Below are positions 8,863-17,736 of a stretch of 64,000 nucleotides of DNA, in pieces. Within the stretch, counting starts at the first letter, position 1. The number at the start of each line of letters is the position of its first letter. A program made the position numbers and the translations under genes. The stretch spans positions 1,302,001 through 1,366,000 of the forward strand of contig JADJQW010000002.1 in the NCBI GenBank assembly GCA_016712535.1. Reading direction: 5' to 3'. The DNA comes from Flavobacteriales bacterium (lineage in GTDB: Bacteria; Bacteroidota; Bacteroidia; Flavobacteriales_F; PHOS-HE28). Under the pieces are notes generated by a model that saw nothing but the letters and a program-made list of their open reading frames with translations, did no database searches and was not told the DNA's origin.

Positions 8863-9892
8863 CACGATCATCGTCACGGGGGGCGCGGGCTACATCGGCT
8901 CGCACACCATCATCGAGCTCATGGAGCGCACGCCGTTCACGGTGCTCTCCTTGGACAATCACGCGAACTCGAGCCCGCGCACGTATGGCCGCATCGAAGC
9001 GGTCACGGGGCGCCGCGTGCGCTCCATCCAGGTTGATCTATGCGATCGCGACGCCACCTTGCGCGCCTTCAATGAAGCAGGCCAGGTGAAGGGGGTCATC
9101 CATTTCGCTGCGTTCAAGTCGGTGCCGGAATCCGTGCGAGAGCCGGGGCTCTACTACCGGAACAACATCATCTCCTTGCTCAACGTGCTCGAGGCTGTTG
9201 GCGCCCATCGTGTGCCGCACTTCATCTTCTCGTCCTCCTGCTCCGTGTATGGCAATCTCGCGGAGCTCCCTGTCCGCGAGGATTCGCCTTTGGGCCAGCC
9301 TGAGTCGCCTTACGCGCATACCAAGCAGGTGGGCGAGCGCATCGTTCAGGCCCATGCCGAAGTGATGCCGGGCTTGAACGCGATTTCCCTCCGCTACTTC
9401 AACCCGGTGGGGGCGCACCGCTCGGGCCTCCTTGGAGAGGACCCGATCAATCCGCCCACGAACCTGGTGCCCGTGATCATGCGCGTGGCTGTGGGTCGCA
9501 TGCCCGAAGTGGTGGTTCATGGCGGTGATTACGACACGCGCGACGGTTCGTGCATCCGCGACTACGTGCATGTATCTGACATCGCAACCGCCCACGTGAA
9601 GGCGCTGGAGCATTCCATGCGCGGGCCCATGGCCCCGAACCATGCCATCTTCAACCTGGGCACCGGGCAGGGCGTGAGCGTGCTGGAAGCGATCACGGCG
9701 TTCGAGTCAGTGGCGCACCAGCGCCTCAACTACCGCATGGGCCCCCGGCGCGCCGGCGATGTCGCCGCGATCTACACGGATACGCGCCGCACGGAGCAGG
9801 CCTTGGGATGGAAGGCCGAGCACAGCCTGAACGAGATGATGTCCACGGCTTGGGCGTGGGAGCAGCGCTTGCTCCAAGAGGCCAATGGCTGA
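8852..9892 (+). CDS. galE: UDP-glucose 4-epimerase
   Basis: 346 residues, normal for GalE, which interconverts UDP-glucose and UDP-galactose (or the GlcNAc/GalNAc pair) using tightly bound NAD. The Rossmann motif TGGAGYIGSH is at residues 9-18, the catalytic Ser lies in FSSSCSVYG, and the YxxxK pair in SPYAHTKQVGE. ISLRYFNPVGAH, GDGSCIRDYVHVSD-like DTRDGSCIRDYVHVSD and FNLGTGQGVSVLE are GalE signatures. The ATG at 8852 overlaps the glycosyltransferase stop, so translation is coupled. It ends six bases from the convergent GT2 stop at 9899. Confidence 0.93.
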   Translation: MEDSTIIVTGGAGYIGSHTIIELMERTPFTVLSLDNHANSSPRTYGRIEAVTGRRVRSIQVDLCDRDATLRAFNEAGQVKGVIHFAAFKSVPESVREPGLYYRNNIISLLNVLEAVGAHRVPHFIFSSSCSVYGNLAELPVREDSPLGQPESPYAHTKQVGERIVQAHAEVMPGLNAISLRYFNPVGAHRSGLLGEDPINPPTNLVPVIMRVAVGRMPEVVVHGGDYDTRDGSCIRDYVHVSDIATAHVKALEHSMRGPMAPNHAIFNLGTGQGVSVLEAITAFESVAHQRLNYRMGPRRAGDVAAIYTDTRRTEQALGWKAEHSLNEMMSTAWAWEQRLLQEANG

Positions 9893-9898
9893 CCGCAC

Positions 9899-10765
9899 TC
9901 AACGGCCGATCAGCTTGTTGATCACCAGGCCCGGTCGGGTCAACGCAGCTCGCGCGATCCACGGCAGCGCTTTCAGCGGCCGTCGCGCATTGCGCCACCA
10001 GCTCCCGCCAATGGCCCAATAGCAGCGCGCCATGACATCGCGCGCGAAGCCCTCATCGGCGAGCAGTCCGCGCTCCTTCGCTTTGCGCAGCATCAGCAGG
10101 TGGTCGCGCTCGAACAGGGCGATGTTGTGGCTCATGCTGCCGCCTATCACGCGGTAGCGGAACAAGGGCTCCGGTACGCGCACGCCCTTGAACCGGGAAG
10201 CCAGGCCCAGCACCATGTCCTTGTCCGCTTCGTTCGATAGGGCGGTATCGAAGCGCAATCCGTCGGCGAAGCAATGCGCGCGCGCGAGCAGGTTGCTTCC
10301 TGCACCGGGCACGGCGTGTCCTTCTCCAAGGAGGACGATCCGCGCATGGTCGCTGTCCGAGCCCCGTTCGGGGTCCCCGACAGGCCGCAATGCGGCATCG
10401 CAGGTCCACATGTCGCTGAACGCCCAATCCGCTCCGGTGCGCGCGAGGGCCTCCATCTTCAATTCCACCGCACGCGGCTCCATCGCGTCGTCCGCATCGA
10501 GGAACGCGATGGCGTAGCCGCGCGCTGCATCGATGCCCTTGTTCCGTGCGCTGCTCACCCCGCCGTTCGGCTTATCGATCACATGCACGCGGGGATCGTT
10601 GATGCTGCGCGCGACCTGGGCGGTGGCATCCTTCGATCCGTCGTTCACGACCACCACCTCCACGTTAACCCACGATTGCGCCAGCACGGAGCGGATGGCT
10701 TCCGCGATGTACCGTTCGGCGTTGTACGCCGGCATCACCACGCTCACCAATGGCTGCTGGCTCAT
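9899..10765 (-). CDS. GT2 family glycosyltransferase
   Basis: 288 residues from ATG at 10765. The GT-A fold begins VSVVMPAYNAERYIAEAIRS; VVVVNDGSKDATAQVA, KPNGGVSSARNKGIDAARG and IAFLDADDAMEP (DXD) are textbook GT2 motifs. The middle part FDTALSNEADKDMVLGLASR contains the ED-like acceptor region. No membrane helices. It is the last gene of a four-gene minus-strand operon (flippase, acyltransferase, GT4, GT2); its start overlaps the GT4 stop by four bases (ATGA). Confidence 0.9.
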   Translation of the reverse strand: MSQQPLVSVVMPAYNAERYIAEAIRSVLAQSWVNVEVVVVNDGSKDATAQVARSINDPRVHVIDKPNGGVSSARNKGIDAARGYAIAFLDADDAMEPRAVELKMEALARTGADWAFSDMWTCDAALRPVGDPERGSDSDHARIVLLGEGHAVPGAGSNLLARAHCFADGLRFDTALSNEADKDMVLGLASRFKGVRVPEPLFRYRVIGGSMSHNIALFERDHLLMLRKAKERGLLADEGFARDVMARCYWAIGGSWWRNARRPLKALPWIARAALTRPGLVINKLIGR

Positions 10766-11901
10766 CGTCGTGCGAGCGCGTTGCGGTAAACGGCCATCGT
10801 TCCCTCCCACATGGTTTCGAAAGCGTACATGCGCCGCGCGGTGGAGCGGCCGGCCTCTCCGATGGCGCGGCGGTCAGCGGCGAGCAGGCGCTCCATCGCC
10901 TCGGCGAGCGCTTCACCGCTGCGCTCTGCGGTGAGCATGCCGTTCACCCCGTCGGTGATGGCATCGTGCGCTGCACCGGTATCCGTGCTCACCACCGGCA
11001 CGCCATTCATCATGGCTTCGGCGTAAACCAGGCCGAAGGGCTCGAGCACGGCCGCATGCAGGTACGCATCGAGAACTCCATAGAACGATGGCATCAGGCT
11101 GCGCTCGATGCGGCCGGTGAGCACCACATGGTCCTGGAGGCCCGCTTCCTCGATCCAGCGGCGCACCTCCGGCTCCTGATCGCCTTGGCCGCAGAGCAGG
11201 AAGCGCGCGCGCGGGTGTCGTTGGATGATGATCCGCGCAGCGTCCACGATGTGGCGATAGCCCTTCCATGGGATGAAGCGCGCAACGGTGCCGATCACGG
11301 GTGAATGCCCTGATATGCCGAAGCGCGCCCGCAGAGCGGCCATGGCCGACGGGTCCTGCGCGGTGTGCGGGCCGGGCGGGATGCCGTTGTGGACCATGGT
11401 GATCTTGGCGGCCGGCAAGCGTTCATGGTCGATCAAGTGCTGGCGAGCCTCATTCGAAACAGTGATGATGTCCGTGGCCATCCGCGCATTCCAGCGATCG
11501 ACCCAGAGCCAGCGCCGTGCATGCATCCAGTGGAAGCCGGTGTCCTGCCGGGTGATCACGCGGATGGGCACGCCGGCCGCGCGCGCAGCGATCAGGCCGG
11601 GCACGCTATCGTCGAACAGGTTGCAATGCACGATCTGCGGGCGGTGCTTGCTGATGTGCCGATAGAGCGATGGCAACGCCCGGAGCAGGCCGCTCTTGCG
11701 ATGGCGGTCATCGTACGGGATCCATTCGCACGCGAAGCCGAATCGCTGCATCTCATCGATCATCGCGGGCCGTTCGCGATGCATGTTAACGAAGGAGTAG
11801 CGCACGTTGCCCTCGCGCGCCGCGCGTTCGGCGAACCAGCTCAGGTAAGGCACCGTGGCGTTGTTCGCGAAGGTGTGCAGGACGTGCAACGGCTTGCTCA
11901 T
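10762..11901 (-). CDS. GT4 family glycosyltransferase
   Basis: 379 residues from ATG at 11901. GT-B fold: N-terminal domain with LHVLHTFANNATVPYLSWFA and IVHCNLFDDSVPGLIAARAAG, then VIGTVARFIPWKGYRHIVDA (the hinge strand with the conserved G..R...KG), FLLCGQGDQEPEVRRW, and LHAAVLEPFGLVYAEAMMNGVPVVSTDTGA, the classic E(x7)E retaining-transferase signature. It is coupled on both sides: its start overlaps the acyltransferase stop and its stop overlaps the GT2 start. Donor sugar unknown. Confidence 0.93.
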   Translation of the reverse strand: MSKPLHVLHTFANNATVPYLSWFAERAAREGNVRYSFVNMHRERPAMIDEMQRFGFACEWIPYDDRHRKSGLLRALPSLYRHISKHRPQIVHCNLFDDSVPGLIAARAAGVPIRVITRQDTGFHWMHARRWLWVDRWNARMATDIITVSNEARQHLIDHERLPAAKITMVHNGIPPGPHTAQDPSAMAALRARFGISGHSPVIGTVARFIPWKGYRHIVDAARIIIQRHPRARFLLCGQGDQEPEVRRWIEEAGLQDHVVLTGRIERSLMPSFYGVLDAYLHAAVLEPFGLVYAEAMMNGVPVVSTDTGAAHDAITDGVNGMLTAERSGEALAEAMERLLAADRRAIGEAGRSTARRMYAFETMWEGTMAVYRNALARR

Positions 11902-12974
11902 CGGCGTGAACCGTTGGATGCAGGAGTTCCCCTTCCCGTTGTCGGGCCCGGCCCGGCGTTGATCCTGATCCGCTTCAATCGCTCCAACCATGGGCGCTCG
12001 GCCACGCGGTAGAGGAGGTGGGCGGCGAGGAGCGCGATGCCGGTGTACACGAAGAGAAGCAGCACCTTGCCCCATGCCAGCTCATGCAGGCCTGTCACCC
12101 GCTTCAGGGCGCTCTCGCAGAAATAGCCGACGGGCACGTGCATCAGGTAGAGGCAATAGCTGATGGCCCCGAGCCAATCAGTGAAGCGCGATCCCAAGCC
12201 CGGCCTCCAGAGCAGCAGTCCCGTGGTAGCGATCGATAGCCCGACCGGGGCCCATTCATCCCTTAGCAGCAAGGCCGCCACCGTTGCGACGGAAACAGCG
12301 ACGAAGGCGCGGGCGCCGATGCTGCCTTGGCGATGAAGGAAGGCCGCAACCCCAAGGATGAAATACCCGGAGTGCAGGATGAAGCCCTCGTTCACCACCA
12401 GGCTCAGGCCCAGCAGGGCGACCAGGATCGCGGCATTCAATGCGGCAAGCCTGGCCTGCAGCAGCATCGGCAGCGTCAACGCGATGGCGAAGTAGAACTG
12501 GAGCTCGACGGCAAGGGTCCAGAAAACGAAGTTGAACCAGCTGCTGCCGAGGAGCTGCGGATGGAAGAGCAGGTTGCCGATGACCGAAGCGGCATCGATC
12601 CCGGGCCAATCGTGCGATTGAACAGGGCGGCCAAGCAGGATCTTGGACAGCAGGTGATAGGCGATCATCAGCAAGGCCGAGAAGTACGCAAGCGGGGCGA
12701 TGCGGAGGTACCGCTTCCACATGAACGGGCCCAATGCTCCCCAACCGTAGCCGCCGCGCACCATGCTGTAAGGGATCACGAAGCCGGATAGCACGAAGAA
12801 CACCTCTACGCCGTATTCGCCGAAGGACAGCAGGCCTTCCAGCGGATGCGGCGCAAGCGTAGGGAGCACGACCCCTCCGTAATGGAACAGCACCACGGCC
12901 AATGCTGCAAGCCCGCGCACCGCATCGATGGTGCGCAGGGCCATTCGCGGCTTCGGTTCGATGCGGTCAATCAT
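11898..12974 (-). CDS. OafA/YrhL-like membrane acyltransferase
   Basis: 358 residues starting at ATG 12974 (a TTG one codon upstream is less likely). About ten hydrophobic segments. The N-terminus has TIDAVRGLAALAVVLFHYGG, the acyltransferase-3 family RG(I/L)A..VV..H signature with the catalytic His, followed by FSFGEYGVEVFFVLSGFVIP-type FGEYGVEVFFVLSGFVIPYS. Family knowledge: these inner-membrane proteins transfer acetyl or similar groups to surface glycans. It shares an operon with two glycosyltransferases downstream, so O-acylation of the glycan they build is inferred. Confidence 0.9.
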   Translation of the reverse strand: MIDRIEPKPRMALRTIDAVRGLAALAVVLFHYGGVVLPTLAPHPLEGLLSFGEYGVEVFFVLSGFVIPYSMVRGGYGWGALGPFMWKRYLRIAPLAYFSALLMIAYHLLSKILLGRPVQSHDWPGIDAASVIGNLLFHPQLLGSSWFNFVFWTLAVELQFYFAIALTLPMLLQARLAALNAAILVALLGLSLVVNEGFILHSGYFILGVAAFLHRQGSIGARAFVAVSVATVAALLLRDEWAPVGLSIATTGLLLWRPGLGSRFTDWLGAISYCLYLMHVPVGYFCESALKRVTGLHELAWGKVLLLFVYTGIALLAAHLLYRVAERPWLERLKRIRINAGPGPTTGRGTPASNGSRR

Positions 12975-13086
12975 CAAGGCAATCCGAATCAGCGGCGGCG
13001 ATGGTGCGTGGCTCCGGCGGCTTCAAGGCGAAGACGAAGGCTGTGCTGGTCGGGATGCCATGCCGGTTCCAGGTTGGGCGAGGTGC

Positions 13087-14433
13087 TCACGGTCGAAGGC
13101 TGCTTGGGTCTTCCGCTGCATGCAGTTTCCCGCCGATCAGCGCGCGAATATCGGAGGCTCGGACGATGAAGAGGTCGCCTATAGGGATGCCCATGCGCCA
13201 GCGGATGGCATGCAGCACGATGGCCAGCACCAAGGCATACGCCAAGGTGCTGGCGATGGCGGCCCCGGCGATCCCCATCCGCGGGATCAGCGCGAAATCG
13301 AGGCCGACGGTGCAGCACGCGCCGATCACCGCCGCGATGAGGTTGATGCGCTGCATCCCGCCCTGCACCACCAGTTGCGCGAGCAGCTTGAAGGCGCAGT
13401 TGAGGACGATTCCGGGAAGCAGCAGCCGCAAGGGCAGCACCGATCCCGCGAACACCTCGCCGAAGAGCAGCGTCACCACCAAGGGTGCAAGCACCGCCAG
13501 GATCAGCGCCAAGGCCAGCACGGTGGTGAAGTTGATGCGCGCCACCGCCTTGAAGCGCGCCAGCATCCCCGGATCGTGCGCGCCGAAGAGGTAGGGCTGC
13601 ACCACACGGGAGAAGGGCTCAGGCACATGGAAGAGCAATTGAGCCAGGCCCACGCCCACAGCGTAGAGCCCAAGGCTGGCCGTGCCGTGATAGTGGTTCA
13701 CCACCCAGGTGTCGAACCGGTAGTTGACCATGTTCACCAAGGTGCTCAAGTAGCCCACCATGCTGAAGGCGAGGATGGGGCGGATCACGCTCCAGTTCCA
13801 GGCCGGCACCGGTTTCAGGCCGATGTGCATGGCGTAAAGCACGCACGATAGCCCGGTGATCACCGCTTGGCCGGCGATGGTGACGATCAGCACGGCCGCC
13901 AGCATATGGTCCGGGTGGATCCGGTCGCGCACGATGAACAGCGCGGCGAAGCCAAGGGCGCTCGCCGTGGCCCCGATGATGCTCGAGATGTTCAGCTCAC
14001 GGAAGCGCTTCTGGCTCAGCAGCATCGATAGGCAGGCCGTATTGAGCAAGGAAAGCATGATGCTCAGGTACACGAAGCCCCAATAGAGCCAGTGATCGGC
14101 GCGCATCGGCATCAGCACGTCGCTTGCGGCAGGCACCGCGCGCACCGCCGCCAGCAGCACCGGTGCGAGCACCAGGTTCGCCAGGAGCAGTGCCATGGCC
14201 GTGCCCACCACATCGCGCGCATTGCCGCTCTTTGCCGCGAAGTAGCTGATGCCGTACCCGATGTTGAGCGAGAGCAGCAGGGCGAACAAGGCCGCCTGGT
14301 TGGTGACCAGCGCATACTCGCCGCGGCCCTGGTCGCCGAGCAGCCGGGTCATGAGCATGCTCGCTGCGAAGTACAACAGCAAGGTGGGCACTTGCGTGAG
14401 CGAGGTGAAGAAGATGCTCCGCTTCAGGCTCAT
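13087..14433 (-). CDS. Wzx-type polysaccharide flippase (MOP superfamily)
   Basis: 448 residues with about 12 to 14 hydrophobic segments, beginning SIFFTSLTQVPTLLLYFAAS and continuing MTRLLGDQGRGEYALVTNQA, the typical Wzx/RfbX start. LVNMVNYRFDTWVVNHYHG and LLFHVPEPFSRVVQPYLFGA lie in the middle, IPRMGIAGAAIASTLAYA near the end, all usual for the polysaccharide transporter branch of MATE-like proteins. It is the first gene of the minus-strand set running to 9899 and one of two flippases in this window (the other is at 36669). Confidence 0.9.
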   Translation of the reverse strand: MSLKRSIFFTSLTQVPTLLLYFAASMLMTRLLGDQGRGEYALVTNQAALFALLLSLNIGYGISYFAAKSGNARDVVGTAMALLLANLVLAPVLLAAVRAVPAASDVLMPMRADHWLYWGFVYLSIMLSLLNTACLSMLLSQKRFRELNISSIIGATASALGFAALFIVRDRIHPDHMLAAVLIVTIAGQAVITGLSCVLYAMHIGLKPVPAWNWSVIRPILAFSMVGYLSTLVNMVNYRFDTWVVNHYHGTASLGLYAVGVGLAQLLFHVPEPFSRVVQPYLFGAHDPGMLARFKAVARINFTTVLALALILAVLAPLVVTLLFGEVFAGSVLPLRLLLPGIVLNCAFKLLAQLVVQGGMQRINLIAAVIGACCTVGLDFALIPRMGIAGAAIASTLAYALVLAIVLHAIRWRMGIPIGDLFIVRASDIRALIGGKLHAAEDPSSLRP

Positions 14434-14464
14434 CTTGCGCGTTCAGCTGGCAATGCTGGGCGTG

Positions 14465-15181
14465 TCATAGGGTGAAGGGCAACCGGTCCAGGAGGTGATC
14501 ATAGAGCAGTTCACGGGCATGTGCAAGACGCTGCTCTCGGAATGAGGCCGGCTCTCCGTGCAGGCGCCATTCACGGAACCTCTCCAAGGCGTCAGCGTGC
14601 GAGTCGGTCATCGTGATCAGCTCCGGTTGGCCCTCGTACTCCGATAGCCAGCTGCAGAAGAAGGGCTTGCCTTGCGCGAGGAATTGCACCACTTTCTGGC
14701 TCGAGATGCGATTGGCATCGAGGTCGGGCTTCATATAGAGGAAGCCGAAGCCGCAATGGGCGATCAGGCTCCGCAATTCAGCATAGGGAACCTGTCCCGT
14801 GAAGGTCACGTTCGGCAAGGGGTCCCGCTCAATCAGGCCTAGCGCATGGGGGTCGCTCACGCGGATCGGCCCAACCACCAGCCAGTGGATATCGGGGTGC
14901 GCCTCCATCAGCTTCCGCCACAATTCGAAATCATGCCTGTCATTCACATTGCCGATGTACAGTCCGTAGCCTTCTCCGTATGCCGTAGGGGTGAGGGGCG
15001 GTGCCATGTCCTCCGCCGATAGGCCATGAGGTACATGGTGCACCGATGCATTCAGCGCGGTGAATCGCGGCATGAGGTGCTTGGCGATGCACAGCACATG
15101 CTGCACGTTCGCTGCCAGCGTGCTCTCTTCATTCACGCCAAGGCGGTGGTCATCGGCGCAGTGGTAAACGGTGGCGATGGG
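14465..15181 (-). CDS. Tandem GT4-like glycosyltransferase, 3' part after a frameshift
   Basis: Continuation of the gene starting at 16686. Recognisable coding resumes at 15181 in the -1 frame with IATVYHCADDHRLGVNEEST and runs 238 residues to TGA at 14465. It contains VHHVPHGLSAEDM, GYGLYIGNVNDRHDF and the C-terminal domain FGFLYMKPDLDANRISSQKV VQ-type region where GT4 enzymes bind the donor. Read alone it would lack the N-terminal half of its glycosyltransferase unit, which is still present in the other frame upstream. An in-frame non-ATG start at 15277 merely extends into the overlap and has no family support. Treated as one gene with 15181-16686. Confidence 0.75.
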   Translation of the reverse strand, partial: PIATVYHCADDHRLGVNEESTLAANVQHVLCIAKHLMPRFTALNASVHHVPHGLSAEDMAPPLTPTAYGEGYGLYIGNVNDRHDFELWRKLMEAHPDIHWLVVGPIRVSDPHALGLIERDPLPNVTFTGQVPYAELRSLIAHCGFGFLYMKPDLDANRISSQKVVQFLAQGKPFFCSWLSEYEGQPELITMTDSHADALERFREWRLHGEPASFREQRLAHARELLYDHLLDRLPFTL

Positions 15182-16686
15182 ATCAGGCGTTGCGGCGCCA
15201 CCAAGCGGCTCGGGTCGAAGGTCCAGATCACCGGGCGATACCGGCCCGTGCGCTGCAGGAACCGGCGAAGGCGCCATTGCACGATGGCATCGTTCATCCC
15301 GCGCAAGCGCCCGCCAAGGAACGGCAGCGGATTGAAATAGGAGAGGACGGCGATGCCTTGCGGCGTGCTGCGCTCAGAGATCCGCCAGCGAAGCAGATTG
15401 ATCGGCATCCAGCGCTTCGCCGGATCCAGGAAGAGCACCACGCGGCGGTCGGCCAGCGCCAATGCCGTGCGGTGCTTGCTGTACATGGGCCCTTCCCAGG
15501 CCTCGTTGGAGATGATCATGACCGGGTGCCCTGCTGGGATCCGCGGCTTGGCTGATGCTCCTTGCTCGGGCACCGGCGCTCCGCCGTCAAGCTCAGCCAG
15601 GATCCGATCCGCGAGCCGCGCGTACTCCACCGAATCCAGGTACTGGTCAACAGCGGCGGAATCGACGATGCGCTTGCCTTCAAGCACTTCATCGACCAGG
15701 CGCAGGAACTCGGCGGGGTCATCGGCCTTGAAGAAGCCTTTCTCTTCAAGCGCAGGCACATAGCTGTTGTTGGTGGAGACCACCGGCCGATGCTGTGCCA
15801 GATAGGTGAGCACTTTCAGCGGAGTCCGTCCGGCTTGCACGGGCTCGGCCAAGCGCGGCTCGAATTCGTAAGTGAGCAGGCACACCGCAGCGGCGCGCAC
15901 CAGGTCGCGCAGCGCATCGGGGTGCAGCACATCGAGGTGATGGACATTGGGCAGCGCGAACAGCGAATCGCTGAGCGTTTGCGCGTGCTTGGGCAGGGGG
16001 AAGCGCTTGCCCGCCACGAGCAAGGGCATCTCGGGCCTGGTGCGCGCCAGCTGCAGCAGCAAGGGATAGTTCACCGATCCGCTCATGCCGCTGGCCAGCA
16101 GGGCGAAGCGGCCCCAGCGCGAGCGGTGCGCCTGCACCGCGGATTCATCGAACACGCGGTGCTCCGGCTGAACGCCGTGCGGGATCTCGATGCAGTGCGC
16201 GTTCAATCGGCCGTAGAAGCGGCGGTACCAAGGATTGATGGCCACCGTGAGGTCCGCTGCGCGGGCCACCGCCAGGTTGTTGGGCCTATCGATGTACGGG
16301 TCCACGACATGGTAGATGAGCTTGCTGCCGTTCCGCATCCGGTTAAGGTGGGTGGCCAGCGAGGCCGGGTAGAAGGACCAGAGCACCCATGGCGCATCGG
16401 GCAGGACCTGTTGGACCTTGCGTGCGCTGGAGGCGACGATGCGATCGCTCAGCCACCGGCTCAGGAATCGGAGCGGCAGGTTGTTGCGGTATTCCACCAC
16501 GTGCACGCCTTCGGGCACACGGCTCACCTTGGCGCGGTAGGAGAACAGGTCTGTCCACCGCCAGCGGTCGGGGAGGCCCACGAAGTACACATCGTGCTCA
16601 CGCGCCAACCGAGCGGCATAGTGGTGCTTGGAGTACCACATGTCGCCCCAAGGCTCCATGCTGAAGATGACGATGCAACGGCGCAT
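15181..16686 (-). CDS. Tandem GT4-like glycosyltransferase, 5' part before a frameshift
   Basis: From ATG at 16686 the frame encodes one complete GT-B-like unit (residues 1 to about 365: VIFSMEPWGDMWYSKHHYAA, VLWSFYPASLATH, LIYHVVDPYIDRPNN, CIEIPHGVQPEH) and then, fused in frame, the beginning of a second unit (about 388 onward: VMIISNEAWEGPMYSKHRTA, VIWTFDPSRLVAPQ). YSKH recurs at residues 18-21 and 402-405, showing an internal duplication. Homology leaves this frame at a CCC run (15179-15181); unshifted reading adds 16 unrelated residues and stops at 15133. One missing C would restore a protein of about 740 residues. Confidence 0.8.
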
Positions 16687-16730
16687 GCTGGGCTCAGGCC
16701 CAGATGCTGCTGCGCAGAATCGGGTCCGGG

Positions 16731-16738
16731 CGAATGTA
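16731..16738 (-). promoter_or_regulatory. Putative Bacteroidota -7 promoter element (TACATTCG)
   Basis: On the minus strand the octamer TACATTCG differs by one base from the Bacteroidota -7 consensus TAnnTTTG. It lies 45 bases upstream of the tandem glycosyltransferase start at 16686. The same 13-base context (GGTTTACATTCGC on the minus strand) recurs upstream of the acyl-CoA dehydrogenase at 42461. No clear -33 TTG was found. Confidence 0.4.
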
Positions 16739-16762
16739 AACCGATGGCCCCTGAGCGGCGGG

Positions 16763-17647
16763 TCACAGCCCGATGCTCGCGGCCACCTCAGGTCGGCAGA
16801 TCAGGAAGTTGTAGTGGGCGCTGCGGCTCAAGCGCTCGGTGCGCAGCGGTGGCCAGGCCTGATCGTCGATGTTGTAATAGGCATAGCCCAGGCCATCCAC
16901 CAGCTCGGCTACTTGCTGGGCCACCGTGTCGTTGAGCAACTCGATCAGCATAGTCGGCTTGTCGCGGCGGATCAGGTCCACGAAGCCGCGGAGCACCGTG
17001 GGTTCGTAGGTCTCCACGTCGATCTTCACCAGATCCACCGTTGGCTGCTTCAGTTCAGACAGCACATCCATCACGGTGAGGCAGGGCACGTCGATCGGGG
17101 TCAGGTTCGGATCCTGCTTGTTCCACTCCGGATCAAGTGAGACGGAGAGCACATGGTCGGCCCAGCCCTGATCGTAGAGCACCGCGCTGCCCTTATGGTC
17201 GCTAGCGGCTGCGCGCAGGGCGGTGATCCCGCCGCCGTTGAGCGCGATGTTGTCCTCGAGCCGCACGAACACCCGGGGCACGGGCTCCAGGGCCGCGATC
17301 ACCGCCTTGGGCGCCACGGCCTTCGCTACGAGCGCGTAAACACCGGTATTGGCACCGATGTCCAGGATCACCTGGGATTGGCGGCATAAGCGCGTCCACA
17401 GCTCCAAAGAAGTCTTCTCCCAGCCGGAGAGGCCCCGCCAGAAGAGCTCATTCTCGATCAGATGGCCGTGGTGCCTGATCCGGAAAGAGGCCTTGGCATC
17501 GACCTTCACCGTGATGATGCCCTTGAAGTGCAAGTGCCGGTAAACCGGCTCAGGCACAGGCACCACCGCTCGCAGGGCGGTGAACAGAGGCTGCTTGAAG
17601 GGCAGCGCAGCATACAGGCGTTTGGCGAATCCCTTCAGGGCGCTCAT
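16763..17647 (-). CDS. FkbM family methyltransferase
   Basis: 294 residues from ATG at 17647. SAM-binding motif VILDIGANTGVYALVAKAVA is followed by VIAALEPVPRVFVRLEDNIALN, VDLVKIDVETYEPTVLRGF and PTMLIELLN, the diagnostic FkbM order (DIGAN..G, E(P)..., KIDVEG-like KIDVETYE). FkbM proteins O-methylate macrolides or surface sugars, and their presence in polysaccharide loci is common. A start at 17710 would add 21 residues without family support. It is divergent from the gene at 17737. Confidence 0.92.
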   Translation of the reverse strand: MSALKGFAKRLYAALPFKQPLFTALRAVVPVPEPVYRHLHFKGIITVKVDAKASFRIRHHGHLIENELFWRGLSGWEKTSLELWTRLCRQSQVILDIGANTGVYALVAKAVAPKAVIAALEPVPRVFVRLEDNIALNGGGITALRAAASDHKGSAVLYDQGWADHVLSVSLDPEWNKQDPNLTPIDVPCLTVMDVLSELKQPTVDLVKIDVETYEPTVLRGFVDLIRRDKPTMLIELLNDTVAQQVAELVDGLGYAYYNIDDQAWPPLRTERLSRSAHYNFLICRPEVAASIGL

Positions 17648-17717
17648 CGCGATCGGTCGTCTGAAGCAAAGAACGGACTTGGCGCGGGTCTCGCAACCTG
17701 TGATTCCCATTAGGCTC

Positions 17718-17725
17718 TACACTTG
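17718..17725 (+). promoter_or_regulatory. Putative -7 promoter element (TACACTTG)
   Basis: TACACTTG, one mismatch from TAnnTTTG, ends 11 bases before the ATG at 17737 in the divergent region. This would give a very short leader. No TTG at the usual -33 distance is visible, so support is weak. Confidence 0.3.
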
Positions 17726-17736
17726 CAGCACCTGGC

